Positions 24,254 through 36,620 of a DNA stretch of 42,526 bases are shown one piece after another. The stretch covers positions 1 through 42,526 of IMG/VR virus record IMGVR_UViG_3300009164_000144; one strand, 5' to 3'. The notes beneath the pieces were generated by a model that was not told the origin of the DNA, did no database searches, and saw nothing but the letters and a program-made list of their open reading frames with translations. Each line of letters starts with the position of its first letter. Positions within the stretch are counted from its first letter, which is position 1. The translations under genes and the position numbers were made by a program. This DNA is from a virus.

Positions 24254-25498
24254 TTAATATCCAGCACCATATTTTGCACCGCCGCCATTGAGTTTGCCTT
24301 TATATTGTATGAATGCAAATTTATATGTTGCTGGGTGAAAAGACCGTACACTACCGGTTAATGTGTGAGTATGATTCCAATCAAATTGAGAATGTCTTGC
24401 GCTTGCAAAACCGGGTCCACCACTCTGTCCAAGATTGTGATCATGTCCCGATCCACCAACTCCTACATATGGATCACCAGCAAATCTTGGAGCTGTTATT
24501 CCTGCCCCACTTGCTGCACTAATATTAATTTGTAAATATGAATTTGCCGTTTGTGGTACCATCCACCCATTCCCACCCGAAAACCCTATTACATTTTCAC
24601 CAACGTTTATAGTTCCATTTGTCCCATCACATAGATACCAATCTGTTGGCAGTTTCAGTATATCTCCGATGTACATTACTACAGTGTCTATAGGAGTCAA
24701 TCTTGCTTGAAGTACTTTCCATGCATTTAACAGCATTGCACCCTGGTATGGAAACTTTGTCGGACTACCAATTGAACTTTGGGTATGCGTGGCACCAACT
24801 AAATGCTTATGGTTGCCTGCATACGCATAATTATACCCAACTCCGGTGGTAGCGCGGTCATACCCACCTACTCCAGAGTGGGTGTGTCCACTTCCAACTT
24901 CGCCAGTTGCAGTATTTAACATTTGTACCTGGTTTCCTTGTACTGCTGCAACATTTCCACGATATGCTCCGACTATATAAGTTCCGGTGCTACCAAAACT
25001 TACTAATCCTTCGTCACTTGTTTCTTTAAATAACAATGCTCCTTCTGGCAATCTTTTAATTCTTCTACTGGCTCTAATATAGGTAACGTTCTGAGTATTC
25101 ATTGATATTTTTGGTAACTGAGATTGTTCTAAACCAAACCCAACATTATGTGTATGACTACCACCAATGCCATCTAATATAACGGCATTTTGTCCTTTTT
25201 GTTGTGAATAGGTAGCATCAGTTAAAAAAGTGATATCGCCGCTATGCTCACCTGCGTTACCGGTTGCATAGTCTAAAGTAACTTGGTTTCGTATTTCAAG
25301 AGTGGTTTTACCTATTTGTGATGCAGTGGTAGTAGATGCAAGATAATATCCGTTAGCATCGGCATATTGTGTCCAACCTATATTTGCCAAGGTAGCAGCA
25401 TTGCCTAAAAATGGAACAACTACATCTTTGGGTATAATAACCTGAGAAGGAACATTACCTGTCCTATAATGATATGCTTGACTAGTTTGAAACGGCAT
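24254..25498 (-). CDS. Short-tail-fibre/collar-like receptor-binding protein (gp12-like)
   Basis: A 414-residue protein. It contains five HxH-type motifs (SHTHN, GHTHS, NHKHL, GHDHN, NHTHT) of the sort that bind metal at the trimer axis of T4 gp12 and related fibre tips, and the collar-domain phrase IGDILKLPTDWYLCDGTNGT ('P-x-GW-x-x-CDG-x-NGT'). Gly, Thr and Asn are abundant in between. It is therefore a tail-tip or baseplate fibre that probably touches the host surface. The C-terminus ends in YKGKLNGGGAKYGAGY, a glycine-rich tail. It is followed by the chaperone-like gene, consistent with a fibre-plus-chaperone pair. Confidence 0.85.
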   Translation of the reverse strand: MPFQTSQAYHYRTGNVPSQVIIPKDVVVPFLGNAATLANIGWTQYADANGYYLASTTTASQIGKTTLEIRNQVTLDYATGNAGEHSGDITFLTDATYSQQKGQNAVILDGIGGSHTHNVGFGLEQSQLPKISMNTQNVTYIRASRRIKRLPEGALLFKETSDEGLVSFGSTGTYIVGAYRGNVAAVQGNQVQMLNTATGEVGSGHTHSGVGGYDRATTGVGYNYAYAGNHKHLVGATHTQSSIGSPTKFPYQGAMLLNAWKVLQARLTPIDTVVMYIGDILKLPTDWYLCDGTNGTINVGENVIGFSGGNGWMVPQTANSYLQINISAASGAGITAPRFAGDPYVGVGGSGHDHNLGQSGGPGFASARHSQFDWNHTHTLTGSVRSFHPATYKFAFIQYKGKLNGGGAKYGAGY

Positions 25499-25501
25499 GT
25501 T

Positions 25502-26464
25502 TTATGCTTCAATTCCATATGTGGCGCATTGACCCGTTACTACCCAAATTTCAGGGTTGGGTGCGCCACCAAGTTGCAAACAGCAAAAAGTAAATACGTC
25601 TAATCTATTAGCATCACCAACTGGCACTGTGCTATTTAACCATCTAACCTGATGTGATGTTGTACCTATTTTTATATTAGGAGTAATAGTATGCGGACTT
25701 GAATTTTGTTGAACTGTTAAAACAAATACAATACTCTGACCAAATCCAGTTCCTAGTGCTGCATCCAATGGTGGCAACGACATAAATTTTGGAGTTAGGT
25801 CCCCCGATAACCCGTTTATGTAATAGTTGGTAAAAGTGGTATCATATGTAAACGTATATTCGCCACCGATATTTGTATGTTTTTTTGTTAGTTCTGAATA
25901 AGTCCAAAATCCTGTATCACCGGTGGCCCCAGTTGCTCCACCTGGATCGCCAGTGGGTCCAAGCGGACCAGTGTCGCCGGTGGGTCCTGTGGCTCCCATT
26001 TCACCTTGCGGTCCACCTGTTCCGGTGGCGCCCTGCTTAGAAGCAAATCCTGGTAATCCTGTGGCTCCTCTTGGGCCAAGTGCGCCAGTCCTAGTAGGTC
26101 CGGTGGCGCCTGTTAGTCCAGTGGCTCCTTGCACTCCAGTAGCACCTACTGGGCCAATTGGGCCAGTAGATCCCTGCCTGCCACTTTCTCCGGTTGCCCC
26201 GGGCAATCCGACATCGCCAGCATAACCAGTGGCTCCTTGCGGACCGTGTGGTCCAGTTGCACCTATTTGTACATTATTATTAATAGTTCTACCAACAAAT
26301 GCAGCAGAATTGTTAAACCAGTATACTCCATCTATGGTATAGATTCTTCTGGCTATTAAGCTACCGTCAATAGCAGCGCCACCTGCAACTACTAATGCGC
26401 CGGTGGTAGTACTTTGTGTTGGTTGTGTATTACTAGTTACAATTCGATCCGTATATATAGGCAT
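25502..26464 (-). CDS. Collagen-like fibre protein
   Basis: A 320-residue protein with a head of about 70 residues ([20 protein letters not shown]), a Gly-X-Y stretch of about 115 residues ([19 protein letters not shown] and on), and a 130-residue C-terminal globular domain ([20 protein letters not shown]). The head, which includes [22 protein letters not shown], resembles modules that begin bacterial and phage surface fibres of the 'TxxGALxVxGGxGI' kind. The downstream gp12-like gene starts four bases after its stop, so the two are expressed together. Confidence 0.87.
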   Translation of the reverse strand: MPIYTDRIVTSNTQPTQSTTTGALVVAGGAAIDGSLIARRIYTIDGVYWFNNSAAFVGRTINNNVQIGATGPHGPQGATGYAGDVGLPGATGESGRQGSTGPIGPVGATGVQGATGLTGATGPTRTGALGPRGATGLPGFASKQGATGTGGPQGEMGATGPTGDTGPLGPTGDPGGATGATGDTGFWTYSELTKKHTNIGGEYTFTYDTTFTNYYINGLSGDLTPKFMSLPPLDAALGTGFGQSIVFVLTVQQNSSPHTITPNIKIGTTSHQVRWLNSTVPVGDANRLDVFTFCCLQLGGAPNPEIWVVTGQCATYGIEA

Positions 26465-26480
26465 CTTTTTCTCTCCAATT

Positions 26481-26493
26481 TATTTATATTTAT
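26481..26493 (-). promoter_or_regulatory. Tandem late-promoter-like motifs (two ATAAATA)
   Basis: - strand GATAAATATAAATAAATT: two overlapping ATAAATA boxes, 17 and 23 nt before the start at 26464. GGAGAG follows as the ribosome-binding site. Confidence 0.6.
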
Positions 26494-26496
26494 CGG

Positions 26497-27080
26497 TTAT
26501 GCGATATTGGTATCCAACCAACCAACTCCGTTAAATACGTTGTAAGTTAATCTGGCTAATCCAGTTCCGTTACTTGATCCCGATTGGGTAACCAACGTTA
26601 TGCGTTTTGTTGTTGATGTTATTGCTTTTGATTGTGCAGCAGTGGGATTAGTCCAACCATATCCCGATTTCACTAAGGCGCCACCTTTGTATAAAACTAA
26701 AGCTAATGCAACAGGTTGCACACCAATTGATCCATACCAAAAACATCTGAAATCTATAATTAAGGTATTACTAGTAGATCCGTATGTATTTTTAAACAAT
26801 GCCACATCGATTGCCACCGATTCTAGCCCGGTTCCGGTGTTATCACCTCCCCATATCAATACTCCCCCTGAGTTTCCGGATCTCGCCCAACCTATATAAT
26901 CTGTCATTATTGCAGGACTTGTTATTTTTGTTCTTGTATCTAAATCTCTACCGTCGGTAAATGTATAAGTTGCAACCAACCACTCAGACGTATATACAAT
27001 AGGAGTAATTCCGGGACCAGTAGGAATTGATGCAATTCCGGCGGCCCCGTTCCATAAAGCATGATGATGCATTTTAGGCA

Positions 27081-27081
<1 letters not shown>
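26497..27081 (-). CDS. Virion-associated beta-sandwich-like protein
   Basis: A 194-residue Gly/Thr/Ser-rich protein without membrane segments, starting MPKMHHHALWNGAAGIASIP. The sequence alternates beta strands (WLVATYTFTDGRDLDTRT, TLIIDFRCFWYGSIG, RITLVTQSGSSNGTG), pointing to a jelly-roll or sandwich fold such as a fibre tip or lectin-like cap. The ATG overlaps the stop of the big collagen-like gene by one base (TAATG), so it may be the C-terminal partner or cap for that fibre. The exact family is not recognised. Confidence 0.75.
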
Positions 27082-30623
<3,542 letters not shown>

Positions 30624-30625
30624 AA

Positions 30626-30660
30626 TAAGATCCTCAATATTGTTATATTTATGGATCTTA
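30626..30660 (-). promoter_or_regulatory. Late promoter inside an inverted repeat
   Basis: Arms TAAGATCC (30626-30633) and GGATCTTA (30653-30660) enclose ATAAATA at 30646-30652 (- strand), 23 nt before the start at 30623. The downstream arm contains part of the GAGG ribosome-binding site. The layout parallels 17631-17667; in both the box is preceded by TCC (TCCATAAATATA). Confidence 0.6.
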
Positions 30661-30694
30661 GCATATAGGTTAAATCAACCTATAATAAAAATTA

Positions 30695-30901
30695 TTACTT
30701 TTCGGGCAAATACATCTTTTTACTGCATATTTTGCACTCTTGCCACTTCTCTAATTGCCCATTTACTGTGGCATGTTTGGGTGCAAGTTCTTCGTGCGGG
30801 CATTGAGCAAGTAATTCTACCACTTCTTTGTGATATTTGTTAGCCAATTTAACTTTACGAGAAATATCTCGTTTGAGTTTTTTGTATTCGGGGGTGGTCA
30901 T
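30695..30901 (-). CDS. Small zinc-ribbon-like phage protein
   Basis: A 68-residue basic protein: a helical N-terminus (MTTPEYKKLKRDISRKVKLA), then CPHEEL and, at the C-terminus, KWQECKICSKKMYL. The C-x-H and C-x-x-C groups could bind one zinc. Its ATG overlaps the upstream stop by four bases (ATGA). Similar small proteins occur in T4-like aquatic phages. Function unknown. Confidence 0.72.
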   Translation of the reverse strand: MTTPEYKKLKRDISRKVKLANKYHKEVVELLAQCPHEELAPKHATVNGQLEKWQECKICSKKMYLPEK

Positions 30902-31137
30902 ACTATACGGCCGGTGACTTGATAAATCAAATTATCTAAAATCTGTTGGTAATCTTTACCGTTTCGGCGAAGCATCCAAATTTGTTCTACTAGTTCTTTA
31001 CTATCATATGGCCCTGGGCCGGTGCGCGAAGATAATGCTCCACGATCTTCTAATTCTTCAAGTAAATCTTCAGTATCAAAATCTGTCAGATCAACTTCTA
31101 CTTCAACTTCTGTATATACACTTTTATATTTGCTCAT
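30898..31137 (-). CDS. Small acidic phage protein
   Basis: A 79-residue protein with an acidic N-terminal half (VEVEVDLTDFDTEDLLEELE) and a C-terminal helix (YQQILDNLIYQVTGRIV). It overlaps its neighbours by four bases on each side (ATGA), so three small genes at 30695-31301 form one coupled operon. The sequence type is familiar from T4-like aquatic phages, without a known role. Confidence 0.72.
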   Translation of the reverse strand: MSKYKSVYTEVEVEVDLTDFDTEDLLEELEDRGALSSRTGPGPYDSKELVEQIWMLRRNGKDYQQILDNLIYQVTGRIV

Positions 31138-31301
31138 ATTGAATCTTCTTTCTTATTAAAAACTCTGTCAATGGCTTGATCAATCCATCCTGTAAAAGCT
31201 ATGACCCAGGCTGATACTTCGTGATCATTCCAATGTACATAAATCATAAATCCACACAATAAAGTGAGCATAATTGAAACATATTTGAATATTTTATACA
31301 T
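31134..31301 (-). CDS. Small single-pass membrane protein
   Basis: Read from the ATG at 31301 (MYKIFKYVSIMLTLLCGFMI), 55 residues; AGGATG lies upstream, while a TTG six codons earlier would be unusual. One membrane helix (about 5-24) is followed by a polar tail with WVIAFTGWIDQAIDRVF, a possible amphipathic helix. First gene of the operon behind the strong promoter at 31326-31354. Function unknown. Confidence 0.7.
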   Translation of the reverse strand: MYKIFKYVSIMLTLLCGFMIYVHWNDHEVSAWVIAFTGWIDQAIDRVFNKKEDSI

Positions 31302-31325
31302 GTTGATACATCCTATCAAATTATA

Positions 31326-31354
31326 ATTATAGACTAAAACTAAGATAAAGTCAA
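31326..31354 (-). promoter_or_regulatory. Near-consensus sigma-70 promoter
   Basis: On the - strand: TTGACT (31349-31354), 17 nt, TATAAT (31326-31331). It begins where the porin terminator ends, so the small-gene operon has its own early-type promoter. Confidence 0.82.
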
Positions 31355-31357
31355 AAG

Positions 31358-31381
31358 AAAAGGTAACCTAAGTTACCTTTT
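31358..31381 (-). terminator. Intrinsic terminator of the porin gene
   Basis: A 10-bp perfect stem AAAAGGTAAC / GTTACCTTTT with a 4-nt loop, followed on the - strand by CTTTTGA. It is 23 nt past the porin stop codon. Confidence 0.8.
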
Positions 31382-31403
31382 TTGATAGATCAATCTACTC
31401 GGA

Positions 31404-32285
31404 TCAGAAATTGTGTTCCATTCCTAAACCAAATTTGGTTGTTGTAGATGCTGTATCTTCCTTGACATAACGAGCATGAATCATAGTACGCTTGCTTAGG
31501 TTATAAGTAGCACCCAGGTCATAAGCCTTAGCACCAGATTTTTCACCATAGCTAGCAAGAGCCACAAATGAACCTACTGGATGACTAACACCAATTGTTT
31601 TACCAGTTGATGTTACGCCTACAACTTTGTCATCTGAGTATAAACCAAATACGGTAGTACCTGTTTTAGCAATGCTATATCTTGCACCAGCAATGGTTGT
31701 GGTGCTTGTCGTACCGTTATCAAAATATGCTACAGTAGCAGCCATTGAACCGCGAATGAATTCAATACTACCTGCTTGTGCATTAGTAACACCTGCTGCT
31801 TCGCTGTTGCTATTTTGATAGTTAACAGACAAACCAGGCATGACTGTTGCAGAAACAAACAGTGCATTTTGTAAACGTGAACCTTGAGCAGTATGGATAG
31901 TAGTTACACTAGAGCCATATACATTAGCCATTGCGTCATAGTTATCAAGTGTACGTGCAATAGCATGTTTATCACGGCCAAGACTAACTGAACCCATGGC
32001 ATTTGATACACCTACTAGAGCAGTTCTATCACCTAGTGTAGTTGCTGCTGGAGCATCTGTGCCAATACCAGTTTCGATTGTAAAGTTAGCAGATAGTCCG
32101 CCACTTAGTGCTTCAGTGCCTTTGAATCCCAAACGGCTTGAATCGTTGGTTAATGCTGTCACTGCGTCTGCAGATCCGACTTTAGTTGATTCTTCGTAGA
32201 CCCGTAGTTTACCGTAAACGGTGACCTGTGCGGATGCTACAACTGATGCAGCGGCTATCATTGCCGCAATTGCGATTTTCTTCAT
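31404..32285 (-). CDS. Gram-negative porin (Burkholderiales type), phage-borne
   Basis: Read from the ATG at 32285 (MKKIAIAAMIAAASVVASAQ), with AAAAGGA upstream, it has 293 residues: a Sec signal peptide cleaved after ASA, then QVTVYGKLRVYEES, the standard first strand of betaproteobacterial trimeric porins. SSRLGFKGTEALSGGLSANF and VGVSNAMGSVSLGRDKHAI are the family's signature strands, and it ends MEHNF with the C-terminal Phe needed for Bam-dependent insertion. It is shorter than typical cellular porins (340-390 residues), probably through shortened loops. It is framed by its own promoter-like boxes and a terminator, flanked by phage genes. Likely acquired from a Burkholderiales-like host. 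Confidence 0.88.
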   Translation of the reverse strand: MKKIAIAAMIAAASVVASAQVTVYGKLRVYEESTKVGSADAVTALTNDSSRLGFKGTEALSGGLSANFTIETGIGTDAPAATTLGDRTALVGVSNAMGSVSLGRDKHAIARTLDNYDAMANVYGSSVTTIHTAQGSRLQNALFVSATVMPGLSVNYQNSNSEAAGVTNAQAGSIEFIRGSMAATVAYFDNGTTSTTTIAGARYSIAKTGTTVFGLYSDDKVVGVTSTGKTIGVSHPVGSFVALASYGEKSGAKAYDLGATYNLSKRTMIHARYVKEDTASTTTKFGLGMEHNF

Positions 32286-32308
32286 ATTTAATTTCCTTTT
32301 GTTAATCA

Positions 32309-32326
32309 ATCTTGCGGATGCAAGAT
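32309..32326 (-). promoter_or_regulatory. Leader hairpin in the porin 5' region
   Basis: ATCTTGC and GCAAGAT form a 7-bp stem with a GGAT loop, 24 nt before the porin start. It may be a transcript-stabilising or regulatory stem; no known riboswitch fold is recognised. Confidence 0.4.
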
Positions 32327-32335
32327 CTTAAGCAC

Positions 32336-32364
32336 ATTTTACTGTACTAGTAGTATTTAAGCAA
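32336..32364 (-). promoter_or_regulatory. Candidate sigma-70 promoter of the porin gene
   Basis: On the - strand: TTGCTT (32359-32364), 17 nt, TAAAAT (32336-32341) in the 132-nt gap between the porin and the upstream gene. Matches are moderate in AT-rich DNA, so this is tentative. Confidence 0.4.
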
Positions 32365-32417
32365 ATAATAGTTTTCCAAAAGAAAATATTTGATACTTTT
32401 GGTATTATATATAGCTT

Positions 32418-33059
32418 TTACTTGTTAGCCAATGGATTATCGATGGCTTTTTGGATTTTAGTGTCAAGTTCTTTCTTCAAAGTTTCCACATCTTTGGTAA
32501 CTTCTTTCTTCAACGCCTGTGTTTCTGCACTGACTTCTCTACGTGCCAAGGCCATTTCAGCACGAACAGCATTGGCCTCTGCACGGGCTTTGTCCAAATC
32601 TTCTCTAACACCTTTACGCATTTCACGCATTTCCCCTTCGGAATCACGCTGCGCTGCTTTAACAAAACGTTCAACTTGCTCAGTGACTGATTCGTTTCTA
32701 CGTAGGTCACTCTTTAGGTCATTCTTAATATCACGGGTGTATCCATTTGCCTCTGTAACTGAATCTTCGGCTTTTTTAATCTTTTGATCAAGTATGGATA
32801 TACGTTTATCAAACTCAGTTAAGTCTGGTGCTGAATATTCAGATATCTTTTTCTTCATGCCCACGTAGTCTTTATAAACTTCAAAGGCTCCATACAGTCC
32901 ACCCAGTAATGATGATACCAATGTAAACGCTACCATTAGTTTAGCAGGAGTAAATTCATATCCACCAATACTGATTACTGTATCTTTACTGGCATATTGT
33001 TTTACTGCCGCTTCTGCTTCATCAATCTTGGCATTGACGTCTTTAATTTCTTCTGTCAT
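32418..33059 (-). CDS. Membrane-anchored coiled-coil protein
   Basis: Read from the ATG at 33059 (MTEEIKDVNAKIDEAEAAVK), with AAAGGAAAA upstream, it has 213 residues. An N-terminal 25-residue helix is followed by one membrane segment (about 35-55, LMVAFTLVSSLLGGLYGAFE) and then a very long coiled coil (about 70-205) rich in Lys, Glu, Arg and Ala (KAEDSVTEANGYTRDIKNDL). It resembles membrane/coiled-coil proteins found in many T4-like phages of aquatic bacteria, whose role is unknown. The gene start lies just after the stop of the large exported protein and the gene precedes the porin. Confidence 0.75.
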   Translation of the reverse strand: MTEEIKDVNAKIDEAEAAVKQYASKDTVISIGGYEFTPAKLMVAFTLVSSLLGGLYGAFEVYKDYVGMKKKISEYSAPDLTEFDKRISILDQKIKKAEDSVTEANGYTRDIKNDLKSDLRRNESVTEQVERFVKAAQRDSEGEMREMRKGVREDLDKARAEANAVRAEMALARREVSAETQALKKEVTKDVETLKKELDTKIQKAIDNPLANK

Positions 33060-33060
33060 T

Positions 33061-35370
33061 TTATTTTCCTTTGTATTGTTGATCCACCATCTCTTGGTGT
33101 AACCTATCACTGCTTAATGATCGCAACGCACGAGCGTTATCGATTGTTTTTTGATTTCCGTATATGTCCTTTGGTGCATAAAATGTACCATCTTTCATTA
33201 CTGTTATTGAATACACATCAAAGCCTCGAGGTTGTGTGGCTATTGATGCAATATCTACTCCGCCTGCTAATTCATTTGGCTGCACATTCCGCTTAACTGT
33301 TTCGGTTTGTTGTTCGGTTTGTGCTGTTTCTATATTAGCACGAGTTTCTACTATTTCTGTAATAGATGTACCACGAGACATTGTACTAGTCGCAGGCATT
33401 ACAGGCATGTCAATATCTAATGATCTACTTTCTATTTTAGAAAATTGTACTGGTGCTGTTTCTGCAACTGGTTGTTGTATGGATAACAAGGAACTCAACT
33501 GTTGTTCGTTATATGTAGTACTTTTATTTGCTGAATATGCAGCAGCCATTGAAAATACCGAAGTAGCATTTATCATTGGTTGATATATCTGTTCAACTGG
33601 TGTTGTACTAGCAACCAAATTTGAAGATTGCACCGATATAGCCATTAAACTTTGCAATGAAGTTGTAGTAGGACCTTGTAACTGTATTGCTGTCACTTGC
33701 TGAGGTGTTGCAATAGAAGTTTGAGATGATTGCATAGTACGATCTTGTGTTGCTTGGCCGCTGGCAGCACTCATTGTGTTCAGCACATCCACTGTGGCCA
33801 TTGCTTGTTCTTGTGCATTAGCTGCCGAAGTTGCCGCCACTTGCTGTGCGTTCTGTACCGCTGCTGCTTGTGTAGCTCGATCTGCTGCTTGTATTTGCCC
33901 AATCAAACTCATAATTAAACTCATGTTAGGCGTTGACTTATTTGATTGTTGCTGCTGAGCACCAGCACTTGCTACTGGTGGTGCAGATGCTTGTGATTGT
34001 TGTGCTATAGCTTGTACATCTTTCAATGTTTGCGGAATATTATCTGGGGCAGTAATTGCTCCAGTTGCAGATAATTGAGCACCACCTACATTAGTAACAG
34101 GTGCGCTGGCTGTACTGGACTCTTGTTGGGAAACAGATGCTGGGCCTACTACACTTGATGTAGTAGCACTGCTCTTACTCAGACTAGCAGCAAATGCAGC
34201 ACCATATCCAGTGCAACTAGAACTATATAACGGATCTTTTGCACAAGGATCGGCAGTATAAATTATATTAGACCAAAAATTCCCAACCGACGATCCCTCA
34301 CCAGATGATGCTCCTGACAGTCTAGCGGTACCCAATGCTACTTGATTTAAACTTGATGGTAACAGGTATTTGTCTGTTACTATTCCGCTAGTACCTTCGG
34401 CTGTATAGTTATAAACTCGTTGGTTTAATATACGATTATTATTGTCGGTCACTGATGCGGTTACCCGCGCCATGGCAGGTATATCCATATACCAACTACA
34501 TGAGCCGTCGCTATTTGTAGCAGTACATCCAGACCAACTTTGACCAACATTATAGCTGAAGCCAAAATTAAATCCATGCACTGTGGCACCTATCCCCGCG
34601 TTAGTTAACGCAGTATTAATTGCAACTGCTTGATTATACGAGTTAGTAAAACCGTTTGACGGTAATAAATTATTAGTGGTAGTAACATTATTAAACCCTG
34701 CACATGTAGGTGCATATGCCGGATTTGTAATGCATGGATCAATGCGATATTTTAAACTAAAACTAACATTGTAAATTTCAGGACCGTAATTGCCAGCCCA
34801 AAAATTGTTGTCCTTACCAATAAAACCCACTTGGGCATTGCTATAGTTTGTGGCAGCAATTGGGCTAGCAAATATTTCACTAAAGTTAAATTGAGTCCAA
34901 TTGTATTTTCTATTAGTTTGGCTAGTGTAATCATAGTTTGCTGCTAGTCCACCTGCGGCATCATAAAATTTAACATAAGCACTCAAATAGTCCTGTCTGC
35001 CATCATCCCAACCATTGCCGTTCTTAGCCATAAAGCCAAAGTTGAATCCGCTGAGTTGCACACCTGTGCCGCCAGCGGCCAGTGCTCGATTTATATTAAT
35101 AATTTGATTTAAGTCGGTTTGACCGTAACTGAAATTGATATTGCCGCCATCTCTGATGCTAGGTCTAGGGCCACAATTACCGGGCTGACCAGCCTGAAAG
35201 CACAGTTGGTTGACATAGACACCGTTATTCCAGGTGCTGGTTGTATCCGTGGCACCAGTACCGGTATTAATTAAATTACCGGTAGTTGGATCTACTGTTT
35301 GACTATTAGAAGAACTTAAAGACAAAAGCACCAAGCAAAGCGCCGATGCCCAATTTCTGATACGTATCAT
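33061..35370 (-). CDS. Large exported protein with tandem beta domains and Ala/Gln-rich tail
   Basis: A 769-residue precursor with a signal peptide (MIRIRNWASALCLVLLSLSS) and probable cleavage before QTVDPTTGNL. Residues about 75-370 contain two copies of a domain: LNQIININRALAAGGTGVQL with GFNFGFMAKNGNGWDDGRQD, then YNQAVAINTALTNAGIGATV with GFNFGFSYNVGQSWSGC. Cys pairs suggest disulfides. Residues about 380-600 are Ala/Gln/Ser-rich coiled or disordered sequence; the rest is mixed. Export plus repeated beta domains suggests a surface or periplasmic adhesin-like protein. Its start overlaps the end of the next upstream gene by 65 bases, and GAGG precedes the ATG. Family not recognised. Confidence 0.8.
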   Translation of the reverse strand: MIRIRNWASALCLVLLSLSSSNSQTVDPTTGNLINTGTGATDTTSTWNNGVYVNQLCFQAGQPGNCGPRPSIRDGGNINFSYGQTDLNQIININRALAAGGTGVQLSGFNFGFMAKNGNGWDDGRQDYLSAYVKFYDAAGGLAANYDYTSQTNRKYNWTQFNFSEIFASPIAATNYSNAQVGFIGKDNNFWAGNYGPEIYNVSFSLKYRIDPCITNPAYAPTCAGFNNVTTTNNLLPSNGFTNSYNQAVAINTALTNAGIGATVHGFNFGFSYNVGQSWSGCTATNSDGSCSWYMDIPAMARVTASVTDNNNRILNQRVYNYTAEGTSGIVTDKYLLPSSLNQVALGTARLSGASSGEGSSVGNFWSNIIYTADPCAKDPLYSSSCTGYGAAFAASLSKSSATTSSVVGPASVSQQESSTASAPVTNVGGAQLSATGAITAPDNIPQTLKDVQAIAQQSQASAPPVASAGAQQQQSNKSTPNMSLIMSLIGQIQAADRATQAAAVQNAQQVAATSAANAQEQAMATVDVLNTMSAASGQATQDRTMQSSQTSIATPQQVTAIQLQGPTTTSLQSLMAISVQSSNLVASTTPVEQIYQPMINATSVFSMAAAYSANKSTTYNEQQLSSLLSIQQPVAETAPVQFSKIESRSLDIDMPVMPATSTMSRGTSITEIVETRANIETAQTEQQTETVKRNVQPNELAGGVDIASIATQPRGFDVYSITVMKDGTFYAPKDIYGNQKTIDNARALRSLSSDRLHQEMVDQQYKGK

Positions 35371-36595
35371 CTATTTTTACCTCATCTGTTTTCGGAATTT
35401 GATCTTTGTTTTCGTTCCATGCTGTACGAGCTGCTTCACCAATTTTACCATCATACGGGCAAGGTGTTCCTGCTGCTAACATAGCATCAAAAACTCTACG
35501 GTCTTGGCACATGGTAGCAACTGCTGCAACCTTCATACCCATATCGTATAATGTTTTGCTTAGTTTCAATCGTTCGCAATTCATATCACGAACTGTTCCA
35601 CCACTGCTAACACCAAATATTTGAGTTTGCACACTTCCGCTAGTACCTGTACTACATAGGTCGGCATTACCGCCCGACATCATTGTTGGTGCAACTGCTG
35701 TCGGGGGAGGTTGAATAACACGTTGGGTAATTGTTGTTTCGTTGATATTTCTGTTGGTCATGTCACCTGTATTAACATTGTTGTTTTGATTAACATTGTT
35801 ATTTTTGTTTTCACTGGTACTTGTATTGGTATTTTTATTGTCACTAGTGGATGCATTGTTATTATTATTGGTCATTGTGCCAGTATTAACATTGTTATTA
35901 TTATTGGTCATTGTGCCAGTATTAACATTGTTATTAGTGTTCACATTAGTAGCGGTACTAGTATTTGAATTAACATTATTGTTATTGTTGGTCATTGTAC
36001 CGCTGTTTATGTTGTTATTGGTGTTTACATTAGTAGCACTACTAGTATTAGAATTTTGATTAATGTTAGTCATTGTACCACTATTAACATTATTGTTATT
36101 ATTAGTGTTAACATTAGTAGCAGTACTAGTATTAATATTACGGTTTGTCATATCTCCGGTATTAACATTGTTGTTTGTATTAACATTGGTACTAGAATTT
36201 GTATTCTGATTGATGTTAGTCATTGAACCGGAATTGATGTTGTTATTAGTATACGTCATCGAACCACTATTAACATTGTTGTTATTATTAGTCATTGTAC
36301 CGTTGTTGGTATTCTGATTAATATTAGTCATTGTACCGTTGTTGGTATTATTGTTATTATTAGTGTTAACACTTGTACTACCAACGGTAGTTTGATTGAT
36401 ATTAGTTATGGTACCACTGTTGACATTATTTGTATTGACTGTGCTAGTACTATTAGAAGTACTGTTGGTATCGACCAGCGTAGTCGAACCATAGCCGCCG
36501 GTTAGGCTAGTACTTTGGTTAATCGGTGTTGTTTGCGCAATTACTGTAATGGTAAAAATTAACGCAACTATCCCCGTGAGGATTTTTCTAATCAT
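35306..36595 (-). CDS. Exported Asn/Thr-repeat protein
   Basis: A 429-residue precursor: signal peptide MIRKILTGIVALIFTITVIAQ, then about 270 residues of Asn/Thr/Ser/Gly repeats (units such as NVNTGTMTNNNNN and NINSGSMTNINQN), then a 125-residue C-terminal domain with four Cys (NADLCSTG, VRDMNCERLKL, VATMCQDR, GTPCPYDG) and a last hydrophobic segment (LGIGALLGAFVFKFF). The N/T repeats resemble the regular beta-solenoid or curlin-like repeats in spirit, but no curlin consensus is present. It could form a filament or beta-solenoid anchored at the C-terminus. AGGAG precedes the start. Its reading frame overlaps the next gene, and both precursors begin MIR, hinting at a duplicated signal region. 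Confidence 0.8.
   Translation of the reverse strand: MIRKILTGIVALIFTITVIAQTTPINQSTSLTGGYGSTTLVDTNSTSNSTSTVNTNNVNSGTITNINQTTVGSTSVNTNNNNNTNNGTMTNINQNTNNGTMTNNNNNVNSGSMTYTNNNINSGSMTNINQNTNSSTNVNTNNNVNTGDMTNRNINTSTATNVNTNNNNNVNSGTMTNINQNSNTSSATNVNTNNNINSGTMTNNNNNVNSNTSTATNVNTNNNVNTGTMTNNNNNVNTGTMTNNNNNASTSDNKNTNTSTSENKNNNVNQNNNVNTGDMTNRNINETTITQRVIQPPPTAVAPTMMSGGNADLCSTGTSGSVQTQIFGVSSGGTVRDMNCERLKLSKTLYDMGMKVAAVATMCQDRRVFDAMLAAGTPCPYDGKIGEAARTAWNENKDQIPKTDEVKIDDTYQKLGIGALLGAFVFKFF
35855..35926 (-). repeat. Exact 36-bp tandem repeat within the Asn/Thr-repeat gene
   Basis: Two identical head-to-tail copies (35855-35890 and 35891-35926), each encoding 12 residues. Near-copies of the same unit fill most of 35750-36430, so the repeat number can probably change by slippage or recombination. 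Confidence 0.8.
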
Positions 36596-36620
36596 TATAT
36601 AACTCCTATGCTAGTAACCG

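Noticed and set aside
35700-36430. CRISPR array or DNA repeat locus in the repetitive stretch
   Set aside because: The repeats are in frame, without spacers, and encode the Asn/Thr-repeat protein.
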